Assembly (NCBI RefSeq): GCF_001427305.1
Contig: NZ_LMFZ01000014.1
Coordinates: 1-64,000 of the forward strand
DNA from: Duganella sp. Root1480D1
GTDB taxonomy: Bacteria; Pseudomonadota; Gammaproteobacteria; Burkholderiales; Burkholderiaceae_D
DNA: 64,000 nt
Direction of reading: 5' to 3'
Within the stretch, counting starts at the first letter, position 1; every line of letters begins with the position of its first letter. Under the pieces are notes generated by a model. The model was not told the DNA's origin. It did no database searches and saw only the letters and a list, made by a program, of their open reading frames with translations. A program made the translations under genes and the position numbers. Shown here piece by piece: positions 55,997 through 64,000 of this stretch.

Positions 55997-56740
55997 ATGT
56001 CCCAACCCCTTGTCCTCATCATCGACGACGACCAGCGCCTGGCGGCCATGGTTGAAACCTACCTGGCCCAGAACGGCCTGCGCGTGGAGCATGCCGAGAC
56101 CGCGCAGGCCGGCCTGGACCGGCTGGCGCAGGCCGCGCCGGGCAGCTTTTCCGCCCTGATCCTCGACCTGATGCTGCCCGACGTCGATGGCCTGGAGGTG
56201 TGCCGCCGCTTGCGCGGCATGCCGCAGCCGCTGCGCAGCCTTCCGGTGTTGATGCTGACGGCCAAGGGGGACCCGCTGGATCGCGTCATCGGCCTGGAAC
56301 TTGGCGCCGACGATTACCTGCCAAAGCCTTTCGAGCCGCGTGAATTGCTGGCGCGTTTGCGCGCCCTGCTGCGCCGCCCCACGCTGGCCGACGCAGGTTC
56401 GCCGGCGGGGCTGCCGTCGGCCGCCGAGCCGCCCCTGCGTTTCGGCCGGCTCGAAATCGACCCCGGCGCGCGCATTGTGCGTGTCGACGGCGCCGAGCGG
56501 CCGCTGACCGCCTACCAGTTCGACCTGCTGATGGCCTTTGCCCAGCGGGCCGGCCGCGTGCTGTCGCGCGAACAGCTGATCGACGCGCTCAAGGGCGGCG
56601 CACTGGAACCGTTCGACCGCTCCATTGACGTCCACGTGGGCCGGGTACGCGCCGCGATTGAGGACGACCCCAAGGCGCCGCGCCGCATCATTACCGTGCG
56701 CGGTGCCGGCTATGTCTTCGCGAAGGTGCAGGATGCGTAA
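55997..56740 (+). CDS. OmpR-family response regulator, CpxR-like
   Basis: A 247-residue regulator. The receiver domain has LIIDDDQRL acidic residues, phospho-acceptor Asp in LILDLMLPDVDG, Thr in MLTAKGD and Lys in DDYLPKPFEP. The C-terminal winged helix (LTAYQFDLLMAFAQRAGRVLSREQLID, SIDVHVGRVRAAIEDDP) binds direct repeats. The CpxR-like boxes just upstream of its operon suggest autoregulation. It overlaps the sensor kinase start. Confidence 0.92.
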   Translation: MSQPLVLIIDDDQRLAAMVETYLAQNGLRVEHAETAQAGLDRLAQAAPGSFSALILDLMLPDVDGLEVCRRLRGMPQPLRSLPVLMLTAKGDPLDRVIGLELGADDYLPKPFEPRELLARLRALLRRPTLADAGSPAGLPSAAEPPLRFGRLEIDPGARIVRVDGAERPLTAYQFDLLMAFAQRAGRVLSREQLIDALKGGALEPFDRSIDVHVGRVRAAIEDDPKAPRRIITVRGAGYVFAKVQDA

Positions 56741-57731
56741 TTTCAGCTCGCGCATGTATGTGCGCATTTACTCGACGCTGCTGGCCTGCATCGTGCTGGC
56801 CGTGCTGATGTTCGGCTATATCCATTTCTGGTTTGCGCCGCCGCGCCATATGCCGCGCAATGCCACCATTGCAGTCACCATGTTGCTGTTGATGATTGCG
56901 ATCGTGATCGCGGCAGGCGCCTATCCGGTGGTGCGGCGCATTACGCGCAGGCTGGAGCAGCTGCAAACCAGCGTGCAGGCCTGGGGCCGCGGCGACCTCA
57001 CGGCGCGCGTCGAAGTCAAGGGTGCGGACGAAGTAGCGCAACTGGCAGCCAGTTTCAACGATTCGGCGGCGCGCATCGAGGCGCTGGTCGGCGCGCAGAA
57101 GTCCCTGCTGGCCAATGCCTCGCATGAGCTGCGGTCGCCGCTGGCGCGCATCCGCATGGCGGTCGAATTGCTGCAGGATTCCGCCAGCCCGGCGATCCGC
57201 CAGGAATTGGCGCGCAATATCTCTGAGCTGGACCAGTTGATTGACGAAGTCCTGCTGGCCAGCCGGCTGGACGCGGTGCCGCCGGATAGCGCGGCGCAGG
57301 ACGATGTGGACCTGACGGGCATCGTTGCCGAAGAATGCGCGCGGCTCGGTGCGGCGCTGGATGGGGTGGCAAACCCCATGCGCGGCGACGCAATCCTGTT
57401 GCGGCGCATGGTGCGCAACCTGCTGGAAAACGCCCGCCGGCATGGCGGTGCCGCGGAAGTGTGCGTCATGCTGGCCAGCGCGGCTGGTGGAACCATGCTC
57501 GACGTGTGCGACCGCGGACCAGGCGTGCCGCCGGCCGAGCGTGAGCGGATTTTCGAGCCGTTCTACCGCCTGCCCGGCACCTTGGAAAAGGCGGGCAGCG
57601 TCGGCCTGGGCCTGTCGCTGGTGCGCCAGATCGCCCGCCGCCACGGCGGCGAAGTCGAATGCCTGCCGAATGGCGAGCATGGCGCCTGCTTCCGGGTTAC
57701 GCTCCCGTCAGGCGGTCAGCCATCCGCTTGA
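56733..57731 (+). CDS. HAMP-containing sensor histidine kinase, CpxA-like
   Basis: A 332-residue membrane kinase. Two transmembrane helices (about 11-31 and 45-66) enclose only about a dozen periplasmic residues, much less than E. coli CpxA, so sensing may rely on membrane state or a partner such as the Spy/CpxP-like protein. A HAMP domain, the H-box NASHELRSPLARIRMAVELL, the N-box NLLENARRHGG and G-boxes (DRGPGVPP, SVGLGLSLVRQI) follow. Its stop lies inside the 3' end of the opposing esterase gene (35-bp overlap). Confidence 0.92.
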   Translation: MRNFSSRMYVRIYSTLLACIVLAVLMFGYIHFWFAPPRHMPRNATIAVTMLLLMIAIVIAAGAYPVVRRITRRLEQLQTSVQAWGRGDLTARVEVKGADEVAQLAASFNDSAARIEALVGAQKSLLANASHELRSPLARIRMAVELLQDSASPAIRQELARNISELDQLIDEVLLASRLDAVPPDSAAQDDVDLTGIVAEECARLGAALDGVANPMRGDAILLRRMVRNLLENARRHGGAAEVCVMLASAAGGTMLDVCDRGPGVPPAERERIFEPFYRLPGTLEKAGSVGLGLSLVRQIARRHGGEVECLPNGEHGACFRVTLPSGGQPSA

Positions 57732-58716
57732 TGGCGCGCAGCTGGCGGCCGCCCTGCACCGAGTAGTCCGGATCGTCGTAGCCCCACCAGTCCCAGCAAG
57801 CCTTTGGATTCGGCATCGGGCTGATTGCGGCCGTTTGCGGGTAGAGCACCACGATGCGGTTGGTGTCGGCCCAGGCGTTGTAGCCGGCATGGCGCGCGTA
57901 AGTGTCCTTCAGGGTGCCGATGTCCTGCATGCAGCCGTGCAGGGCGATGTGCAGCTTGCAGCCCGCGCCGCCTGTCTCGCAGCCCGGCGGGATGTAGACG
58001 TAGCCGGTATTGGCCATGCCGTGCGTCTCCGGCGCCGGCAGGAATTCGGACTGGTCGAATTCCTGCAGCTTGCCTGCCGGGGCGGCGCTGTTGCCGCGCG
58101 CTTTCAGCGGGCCGTAGATCCATTGCAGCAGGTTGCCGGCCGCGTCGAAGCCGCAGTTGCTGATAAAGGGTGCAGCCAGGGCATCGCACTTGTTGCCGAA
58201 GCTGTCGGTCGGCATGGCGTGGCCGGCGGCAAGGTCGTTCTTGTACTGCAGCTGCGCGGCGGGAATGAAGGCTGCGTAGTATTTCGCCAGGTCGGCCATC
58301 GAGGCCTGCGGCACCAGCTTGTCGAGGGTGCCGGAGAACATCCACACGCGGTGGGCTGCCAGCTTCGCGACCGGATCAACCAGGCCCGCTTCAGCGCGCT
58401 TGCGCGTCACCGCCGCCAGTTCGGCCACGTCGGCGCCTTTGCAGCTTCCAATTGCATTCATCATGCTGCCCTGCGCACAGTAGTAGCTGCCGCCCGCGAT
58501 GATGCCCGCGCCAACCACGCTGCCTGAATACGCGACCTGGTATTGCACCGCCATGAAGGCGCCGGAAGACAGGCCGGAAACCGATGCTTGCCGGGCTTTC
58601 ATGGCAGGCAGCGGTGCCGGCGCGGCCGCCGCTTGCGTGGCGGCGGCCAGCGCCAACGTGCAGCCGGCAATTGTCATACAATCGGAAATTCGAACGAACC
58701 GGAAGAGACTACCCAT
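57697..58716 (-). CDS. PHB-depolymerase-family secreted esterase
   Basis: A 339-residue alpha/beta hydrolase. The lipase box GLSSGAF carries the nucleophile Ser, an oxyanion region lies in VVGAGIIAGGSYYC, and a C-terminal LHIALHGCMQ plus DNRIVVLYPQT-like segment (TNRIVVLYPQT) is typical of extracellular poly(3-hydroxybutyrate) depolymerases and feruloyl-esterase-like relatives. A signal peptide is evident (LALAAATQAAAA). The start at 58716 has GAGG upstream but overlaps the divergent peroxidase start; 58677 (MTIAGCTLALAAA) is an alternative leaving room for promoters. Confidence 0.85.
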   Translation of the reverse strand: MGSLFRFVRISDCMTIAGCTLALAAATQAAAAPAPLPAMKARQASVSGLSSGAFMAVQYQVAYSGSVVGAGIIAGGSYYCAQGSMMNAIGSCKGADVAELAAVTRKRAEAGLVDPVAKLAAHRVWMFSGTLDKLVPQASMADLAKYYAAFIPAAQLQYKNDLAAGHAMPTDSFGNKCDALAAPFISNCGFDAAGNLLQWIYGPLKARGNSAAPAGKLQEFDQSEFLPAPETHGMANTGYVYIPPGCETGGAGCKLHIALHGCMQDIGTLKDTYARHAGYNAWADTNRIVVLYPQTAAISPMPNPKACWDWWGYDDPDYSVQGGRQLRAIKRMADRLTGA

Positions 58717-59320
58717 GCCATCTATCCTCACCAAGTTTACAGCGCTGTCCGCGCTGAGCCTGAGCGCCGCGGCTGCCTTCGCACAGGCGCCAGCCGCGCA
58801 ACCTGCAGCCGTTACTGCCGCCAACGCGCCAGCCGCGAGCTGCCCCGCCATCCTGAAACAGTCCTTCAACCGCCTGCAGGATGATGCGCCGCAGGACCTG
58901 TGCCAGTACGCCGGCAAGGTGATCCTGGTCGTCAACACCGCCAGCTATTGCGGCTACACCCCGCAGTACAAAGGGCTGGAAGAAGTGTATGCGAAATACT
59001 CGGAAAAAGGCTTGGTGGTGCTGGGTTTCCCGTCGAATGATTTCGGCAAGCAGGAGCCGGGCAGCAGCAAGGAGATCGCTGACCTCTGCTACAACACCTA
59101 TGGCGTGAAGTTCCCGATGTTCGCCAAGTCCGTGGTGTCGGGCGATGCGCCGAACCCGTTCTATGCGAAGTTGATCAAGGCCACCGGCAAGGCCCCGGCC
59201 TGGAACTTCCATAAATACCTGATCGACCGCAAAGGCAATGTGCTCGAAAGCTTCCCGAGCAAGGTCAAGCCGGACGACAAGGCCCTGGTCGTGGCCCTCG
59301 AAAAGGCGCTCGCAGGCTGA
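58715..59320 (+). CDS. Periplasmic glutathione-peroxidase-family protein
   Basis: A 201-residue thiol peroxidase of the GPx family with a signal peptide (residues 1-23, ending AAFAQ). The catalytic tetrad is visible: Cys in NTASYCGYTPQY (Cys replaces selenocysteine), Gln in GFPSNDFGKQEPG, and Trp/Asn in WNFHKYL. A second Cys in DLCYNTYGVKF could be the resolving Cys of thioredoxin-type members. Export is less common than cytoplasmic location. Confidence 0.88.
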   Translation: MPSILTKFTALSALSLSAAAAFAQAPAAQPAAVTAANAPAASCPAILKQSFNRLQDDAPQDLCQYAGKVILVVNTASYCGYTPQYKGLEEVYAKYSEKGLVVLGFPSNDFGKQEPGSSKEIADLCYNTYGVKFPMFAKSVVSGDAPNPFYAKLIKATGKAPAWNFHKYLIDRKGNVLESFPSKVKPDDKALVVALEKALAG

Positions 59321-59397
59321 TCCTTTCGCGCCGGAGAGCCGGCGCCCCCTTTGTCGAACATGGCGCAATTTAGTTGTTGACCAAACGCCAATCTTAA

Positions 59398-59425
59398 AAC
59401 TACACTAGTAGTACTACAGGTGTAG
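59398..59425. promoter_or_regulatory. Probable BlaI-type operator
   Basis: Two adjacent dyads precede the BlaI-type gene: ACTAC-ACTA-GTAGT (59398-59411) and CTACA-GG-TGTAG (59414-59425). BlaI/MecI/CopY repressors bind TACA...TGTA dyads, so autorepression is likely. Confidence 0.65.
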
Positions 59426-59462
59426 CAGTCGCAATACGCGGCAGATTTCGATGGAGGTGGGA

Positions 59463-59855
59463 ATGGAAGAGCCTGCGAACGACGTGTCGCTCAGTGAAAT
59501 GCAGCTGAGCGTGATGCGCGTGCTATGGAGCAAGCAGAGCGCGACGGTGGCCGAAGTGGTGGCGGCCCTGCGCGGTACGCGGCTGCTGGCCCACACCACG
59601 GTGGCGACCGTACTCAACAGGCTGGAAAAGCGCCAGCTGGTCGAATCCTGGCGCGATGGGCGGCAATTGGTGTTTCGTGCCCTGGCGTCCGAAGAGCAGG
59701 TACAGCGTTCGATGGTCACTGGCCTGGTGTCGAACCTGTTTTCCGGCAGCGCTGGAGAGCTGATGAGCTATCTGCTGCGCAGCAAGGACGTGGACAGCGA
59801 CGACCTGGCCAAGATCCGCGCCATGCTTGACTCGAATGGAGATGGCAATGATTGA
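59463..59855 (+). CDS. BlaI/MecI/CopY-family repressor
   Basis: A 130-residue winged-helix repressor (LSEMQLSVMRVLWSKQSATVAEVVAAL, HTTVATVLNRLEKRQLVE). In the Bla/Mec systems cleavage by a membrane M56 protease releases repression; the M56 gene here overlaps it by 8 bp. ATG 59463, behind GGAGG, is preferred to an ATG at 59451. No beta-lactamase gene is adjacent, so the regulated function is unknown. Confidence 0.92.
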   Translation: MEEPANDVSLSEMQLSVMRVLWSKQSATVAEVVAALRGTRLLAHTTVATVLNRLEKRQLVESWRDGRQLVFRALASEEQVQRSMVTGLVSNLFSGSAGELMSYLLRSKDVDSDDLAKIRAMLDSNGDGND

Positions 59856-61629
59856 CGCATTGTTTGTCTGGTTGTGCACCTACCTGATGCATAGCACCCT
59901 GCTGTTGGGGATCGCTGCGCTGCTGGACCGGGCCGGGGCCTTGCGCCGCCCGCGCCTGGCCGAAATCGTCTGGCGCGTGGCCCTGTTCGGCGGCGTGCTG
60001 ACTGCATCGATGCACGCTCCGCTGCATATGCTGTGGGAGCGGAACATGCCGGAACAAGCGGTCAAGGCTTCCCATGCCGCTGGCGCCGCACCGCTGGTCC
60101 AGGCGCCGCGCGCCGCCAAGCCGGCCGGGCCTGTCCTGGCGCCGGCTGCCAGCCGGGCCGTTACCGAGGAGACGGACGCCGCGTGGCAATTGCCGACCTC
60201 GTTGGCACCCGTGGTGCCCCTGGTGGTCGGCGCCTGGCTGGCCTGGGTCGCATTTGGCTGGACCGGCATTGTCCTGACCGCGAAACGGCTGAACCGCATG
60301 GCGCGCGCCTGCCCCCCGCTGGACGACGCCGAATTGTTCAGGTTCGCGTCCGGCGTGGCCCAGCGCCATGGACGGATGGTGCCGGCCATCCGATTGAGTG
60401 CCCACTGGGTCAGTCCCCTGGTAACGCCGAACGGCGAGATTTGCGTGCCGCACTGGGCCCTCAGCCAGTTGGACAGCAAGCAGCGCCAGGCCATGTTGGC
60501 GCACGAAATCGCCCACGTCATGCGCGGCGACCCGGCCTGGCGCTACGCGGCGCAGTTGATCCAGTGTCTCGGCTTTTTCCAGCCCCTGAACGCGCATGCC
60601 CTGCGCCGCCTCGACCTGGCGGCCGAACTGGCTTGCGACGAGTGGGCTGCCAGCGCGGCCGGCAACCGGCGGGCGCTGGCGCAGGTACTGTATGCCTGTG
60701 CCGAAAGGTTACCGCAGCACGCGACACCGCCAATGGTCATGGCAATGGCGCGCAACCCTTCGCCGCTCCTGTTACGGATCGGCTCACTTTTAAAGGATGT
60801 CCCTATGTCTTCGAATACGCCGTTTCGTACCAAGGCTGTGCTGGTTTCCCTGGCGATGGTCGGTGCCGTGCTGGCGCTGCCGCCTTTGGCGGTGGGCGGG
60901 AATGCCGCCACCAAGGTCGTGTTGAATGAGCCGGCCGGCGAGTTGAGCGCCACCATCCGCGGCGCATTTCAATTGAATGCCGACGAGAGCGACGTCGCCA
61001 TGGTGGGCGAATCGGTGCTGGTGCGCCAGAACATCTCGGGCAAGACGCTCAGCGCGGAGTTCGTACCCGGCGCCGCAGGCAAGGTGGCGCGCACCTACCA
61101 GGTCAACGGCAAGACGCAAGCGCTGGATGCCGAAGGGCGCGCATGGCTGCAAAAGGTGTTGCCGACGATTATGCGCCAGGTGGAGACCGATGCAACCGTG
61201 GCCCAGCGCGTCAAGCAACTGCACGCCAAAGGCGGCACTTCGCTGGTCCTGGAAGAGATCAGGAAGATCCAGTCTGCCGATTCCCGCGAGCGCTACCTCG
61301 GCGCGCTGCTGAGCGCCGCGCCGCCACGTGCCGAGCAGGTCGGGCCGATCCTGGCCGTGGTCGGCAGCCTGAATGAGGAGGCCTTGCAAGCAGAGGCCAT
61401 CGTCAAGCTGCTGAAGAGTGCGAAATTCGGCAGCGCCGAGTATGGCCAGGTGCTGGCAACCATCGGCGGCATGAAGACCCAGAACCGTACCTGCGACCTG
61501 CTTGTCGCATTGGGCGCCGTGATGCCGGCCGATGCCGAACTGGCGCGCCAGTTCCGGCGCGCGGCCAAAGTCTTGCCGGACGTGGAGCGTGGCCGGGCCG
61601 AGCGCGCCATCGACCATCTGAACGTCTGA
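59848..61629 (+). CDS. M56 (BlaR1-type) membrane metallopeptidase with atypical C-terminal domain
   Basis: A 593-residue membrane zinc peptidase. Three N-terminal hydrophobic segments lead to HEIAH (about residues 219-223), with the third ligand Glu in LAAELACDEW (about residue 260). After another membrane helix (KAVLVSLAMVGAVLALPPLAVGG) comes a 240-residue exported helical-repeat-like domain instead of the penicillin-binding sensor of BlaR1. It should cleave the adjacent repressor upon an unknown signal. ATG 59848 overlaps the repressor stop. Confidence 0.9.
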   Translation: MIDALFVWLCTYLMHSTLLLGIAALLDRAGALRRPRLAEIVWRVALFGGVLTASMHAPLHMLWERNMPEQAVKASHAAGAAPLVQAPRAAKPAGPVLAPAASRAVTEETDAAWQLPTSLAPVVPLVVGAWLAWVAFGWTGIVLTAKRLNRMARACPPLDDAELFRFASGVAQRHGRMVPAIRLSAHWVSPLVTPNGEICVPHWALSQLDSKQRQAMLAHEIAHVMRGDPAWRYAAQLIQCLGFFQPLNAHALRRLDLAAELACDEWAASAAGNRRALAQVLYACAERLPQHATPPMVMAMARNPSPLLLRIGSLLKDVPMSSNTPFRTKAVLVSLAMVGAVLALPPLAVGGNAATKVVLNEPAGELSATIRGAFQLNADESDVAMVGESVLVRQNISGKTLSAEFVPGAAGKVARTYQVNGKTQALDAEGRAWLQKVLPTIMRQVETDATVAQRVKQLHAKGGTSLVLEEIRKIQSADSRERYLGALLSAAPPRAEQVGPILAVVGSLNEEALQAEAIVKLLKSAKFGSAEYGQVLATIGGMKTQNRTCDLLVALGAVMPADAELARQFRRAAKVLPDVERGRAERAIDHLNV

Positions 61630-61760
61630 TCCCTGCCTGCGCCGGCGGCTTCTGTGCCGCCGATGCAACGTTTTCGTCCCAGCCGCCGCGCCGCTGCAGC
61701 CCCAGCGGCGCTAGCGCGCCCCGCATTTTCCCTGCATTTCCCCGCTCCCGCCGCTCAGAA

Positions 61761-61787
61761 AATTATTTTTTTGAGAATTATTTTTTT
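61761..61787. repeat. AT-rich tandem repeat in the sbnA upstream region
   Basis: AATTATTTTTTT occurs at 61761-61772 and 61776-61787, a 15-bp period, in a sharply AT-rich block within otherwise GC-rich DNA. TGAGAATTATTT resembles half of a Fur box, fitting iron control, but no full palindrome is present. The remaining 61630-61901 spacer shows no convincing gene. Confidence 0.45.
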
Positions 61788-61901
61788 ACAATCCTTGCCA
61801 CAAAGATATCGACTACTGATAATATCTTCGCAACGAAAAAGAGAGCATTTCAACATGAATGCCTGGCGCGGTAGTAAGACTAGCATCCTGAGGGGACAAG
61901 G

Positions 61902-62897
61902 TTGGAGACCATTTCGCGCATCATCAATGACAATAATTTCGTCCGCGTCCGCGGCATCGGGCCGCGCAACCTGTTCTTGAAACTGGAGGCGTTCAATGCC
62001 GCCGGCTCGATCAAGATCAAGACTGCGCTGGGCATGCTGGACGCGCTGGAAGGCAGCGGGCGGCTGGCCCCGGATTCGGTCCTGATCGAGTCCTCATCGG
62101 GCAGCCTGGGCGTCGCCCTGAGCATCATTTGCGCCGAACGGGGCTACCGCTTCACTTGCGTGGTCGACGCCAATACGTCGCCCAGCAATATCAAGCAGAT
62201 GAAATTGCTCGGTGCCGACGTCGTGATGATCACCCAGCGCGACCAGAATGGCGGCTACCTGGGCAGCCGGATCGCCTATATCCAGCAACGGCTGGCGAGC
62301 GATTCGCGTTATGTCTGGCTCAACCAGTATGCCAATCCGGAGAATCCGCTGGCCCACGCCCGCACCACCGCCCGCTCCATCCTCAATGCATTCGATCAGG
62401 TCGACTACCTGGTGGTGGGCGCCGGCACCACCGGCACCCTGATGGGTTGCCAACAATATTTTTCACAGCACAGCCCGCATACCCGGATCATTGCGGTCGA
62501 CAGTGTCGGCTCGGTGACCTTCGGTTACGCGCCCGGCCCGCGCCACGTGCCGGGACTGGGCACCAGCCGCCGCCCGGAGATCTTCAATCCGCAAGGCTTG
62601 CACCGGCTTGAAATGGTGCCGGAAATCGACACGATCGCCATGTGCCGCCACCTGGCCCGCAGCAATGGCATCCTGGCCGGCGGTTCGACCGGCACGGTGC
62701 TGGCCGCGGTCTACCGCATGTCCGAATACTTCCCCGCCGGCGCCACCGTGGTGGCCATTTCGCCCGACCTGGGCGAGCGCTACATGGACACCATTTACGA
62801 CGACGATTGGGTGGTCGACCGCTTCGGCCGCATCCCGCCCGCCCTCATTCCCAAGGAAGAGCTGGTCTCTCCCGTTGATACATCCGCAGCAAAGTAG
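61902..62897 (+). CDS. sbnA: SbnA-like N-(2-amino-2-carboxyethyl)-L-glutamate synthase
   Basis: A 331-residue PLP enzyme of the cysteine-synthase fold. SbnA joins O-phosphoserine and glutamate to give ACEGA, the precursor of 2,3-diaminopropionate. It shows LFLKLEAFNAAGSIKIKTA with the Schiff-base Lys (about residue 38), the substrate loop SSSGSLGVALS and the phosphate-binding GAGTTGTLMG. The TTG start is backed by GAGGGGA six bases upstream. The SbnA rather than CysK assignment rests on the adjacent sbnB-like gene and on the atypical SIKIKT sequence. Confidence 0.88.
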   Translation: METISRIINDNNFVRVRGIGPRNLFLKLEAFNAAGSIKIKTALGMLDALEGSGRLAPDSVLIESSSGSLGVALSIICAERGYRFTCVVDANTSPSNIKQMKLLGADVVMITQRDQNGGYLGSRIAYIQQRLASDSRYVWLNQYANPENPLAHARTTARSILNAFDQVDYLVVGAGTTGTLMGCQQYFSQHSPHTRIIAVDSVGSVTFGYAPGPRHVPGLGTSRRPEIFNPQGLHRLEMVPEIDTIAMCRHLARSNGILAGGSTGTVLAAVYRMSEYFPAGATVVAISPDLGERYMDTIYDDDWVVDRFGRIPPALIPKEELVSPVDTSAAK

Positions 62898-62959
62898 ACG
62901 TCCGATGAATTAAAGCCGCCCCGGTTCCCGGGGAAAGATACTGACCGCAAGGGAGTTGT

Positions 62960-63967
62960 ATGTTTAGCTTTAGTGTTGTGTCTGGTGTTGATGTCAAGAA
63001 TATCCTGGAGAGCGCGCCGCAGCAGGCGATCGCAAGCGCCGAGCTTGCCTACCTCGCTCATCACGAAGGCAAGACCCTTAATCCGGACAGCTATTTCCTG
63101 CGCTTTCCGGAACAGAAGCAAAACCGCATCATCGCCCTGCCAGCCGCCATTGGCGAGCAGGTGGACGTTGCCGGCATCAAATGGATTTCCAGCTTCCCCG
63201 ACAATATCAGGCAAGGCATACCGCGCGCCTCGGCCGTGCTGGTATTGAACGACCTGGCGACCGGCTATCCGTTTGCGCTGCTGGAAGGTTCCCTGATCAG
63301 TGCCGCGCGCACCGCCGCCTCGGCCGTGCTGGGAGCTTACTGGATCAACGGCCGCCGCCGCCGCGCCGCCAGCATTGCCTTCATCGGCGCCGGCATCATC
63401 GCCCGCAACATCTTCGATATGTTCCTGGCCGACGACTGGAGCTTCGCGCGCATGCAGGTGCACGACCTGACGCCGGATTCGGCCGCCGCCTTCGCCGCCC
63501 ACGCACAAAGCCGGCACCCAGCCATGGCAGTCGAAACGGCCGACCTGGCAGCGGCGCTGGGCGCCGATATCGTCGTGTTCGCCACCACGGCCGGCACGCC
63601 CTACGTGCCGCGCGCCACCCGTTTCGCCGCCGGCCAGATCGTCTTGAACATTTCCCTGCGCGACCTGATGCCGGAATCGCTGCTCGACGCCAACAACCTG
63701 TTCGACGACGTCGACCACTGCATGAAGGCCGACACCTCGCCGCATCTCGCCGAACAGTTGCTGGGCGACCGGCGCTTCGTGAGCGGCACGCTGGCGCAGC
63801 TGATGCGCGCCGAGATTGTGCTGGATGGCAGCAAGCCCACCATCTTTTCGCCCTTCGGCATGGGCATCCTTGACCTTGCCCTCGGCAAGCATGTGCTGGC
63901 CCAGGCCCGCCTGCGCGGCCTGGCACGCGAGATCCCTGGCTTCTTTGGTGAAACCCAACGCTGGTAG
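62960..63967 (+). CDS. sbnB: SbnB-like N-[(2S)-2-amino-2-carboxyethyl]-L-glutamate dehydrogenase
   Basis: A 335-residue NAD-dependent enzyme of the ornithine cyclodeaminase / mu-crystallin family. SbnB oxidises ACEGA to 2,3-diaminopropionate and 2-oxoglutarate. AARTAAASAVLGAYWI and the Rossmann motif IAFIGAGIIARN are typical. Together with sbnA it makes L-Dap for siderophores (staphyloferrin B type) or non-ribosomal peptides. It ends 33 bp before the window edge, so the rest of the cluster is presumably downstream. Confidence 0.88.
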   Translation: MFSFSVVSGVDVKNILESAPQQAIASAELAYLAHHEGKTLNPDSYFLRFPEQKQNRIIALPAAIGEQVDVAGIKWISSFPDNIRQGIPRASAVLVLNDLATGYPFALLEGSLISAARTAASAVLGAYWINGRRRRAASIAFIGAGIIARNIFDMFLADDWSFARMQVHDLTPDSAAAFAAHAQSRHPAMAVETADLAAALGADIVVFATTAGTPYVPRATRFAAGQIVLNISLRDLMPESLLDANNLFDDVDHCMKADTSPHLAEQLLGDRRFVSGTLAQLMRAEIVLDGSKPTIFSPFGMGILDLALGKHVLAQARLRGLAREIPGFFGETQRW

Positions 63968-64000
63968 GCAGTGCGCCAGCTGTCGCCGACACCTTGCACC

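Noticed and set aside
61855..61980. Small ORF (MNAWRGSKTS...) before sbnA
   Set aside because: It overlaps the sbnA start region out of frame, has weak initiation signals and no conserved feature; the TTG start with GAGGGGA explains the region better.

Overview
The window looks like a near-origin stretch of a high-GC betaproteobacterial chromosome, most probably Oxalobacteraceae (Massilia / Duganella / Janthinobacterium type). This is inferred from gene content and order: mnmG-rsmG-parA-parB-atpIBEFHAGDC with three parS-type sites beside it, plus putA with a divergent Lrp-type regulator, and glmS, glmU, coaD and rsmD. No database search was possible. No tRNA, rRNA or CRISPR array was seen.

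Layout. 1-2.4 kb is a mobile-element zone: a complete IS256-family element with an 8-bp target duplication, an orphan zinc-ribbon ORF and an IS3-type remnant. 2.4-11.5 kb is housekeeping: glmS, an Lrp/AsnC regulator, a 328-bp spacer packed with DnaA boxes, acpH, glmU, a lipoprotein, rsmD, coaD, a ferredoxin, a chalcone-isomerase-like protein and a LysR regulator. 11.5-12.5 kb is a REP-associated transposase between inverted REP hairpins. 12.5-20.7 kb holds putA, its probable regulator, mtnN and a large GGDEF/EAL receptor flanked by two diverged copies of one intergenic sequence that carries DnaA boxes. 21-27 kb is a GMC alcohol dehydrogenase followed by a five-gene branched-chain-amino-acid-type ABC importer. 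28-34.5 kb is the segregation region (three parS-like sites, mnmG, rsmG, parAB), and 34.6-41.7 kb is the F1Fo ATP synthase operon.

41.7-45.5 kb holds a zinc protease, an SDR, a lipoprotein, a VOC protein and rsgA. 45.5-52.4 kb is a striking polyamine/membrane cluster. On the minus strand lie DUF350, an SPFH-SHOCT protein, a double DUF4178 zinc-ribbon protein, an overlooked 57-residue Gly/Ser-rich protein and AdoMet decarboxylase, the last three joined by 4-bp start/stop overlaps. Divergent on the plus strand lie a membrane spermidine-synthase-like enzyme and a secreted FAD oxidase. I regard this as the most interesting system in the window.

52.4-57.7 kb has a PhoD phosphatase and an apparent envelope-stress module: four tandem Asr-like low-complexity secreted proteins divergent from a Spy/CpxP-like protein and a CpxR/CpxA-like two-component pair. 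The divergent promoter region contains an exact match to the CpxR box. 57.7-61.6 kb carries a PHB-depolymerase-like esterase, a periplasmic glutathione peroxidase and a BlaI/M56-peptidase pair. The window ends in sbnA-sbnB homologues, which make 2,3-diaminopropionate. They are probably the first genes of a siderophore or other non-ribosomal metabolite cluster continuing beyond 64 kb.
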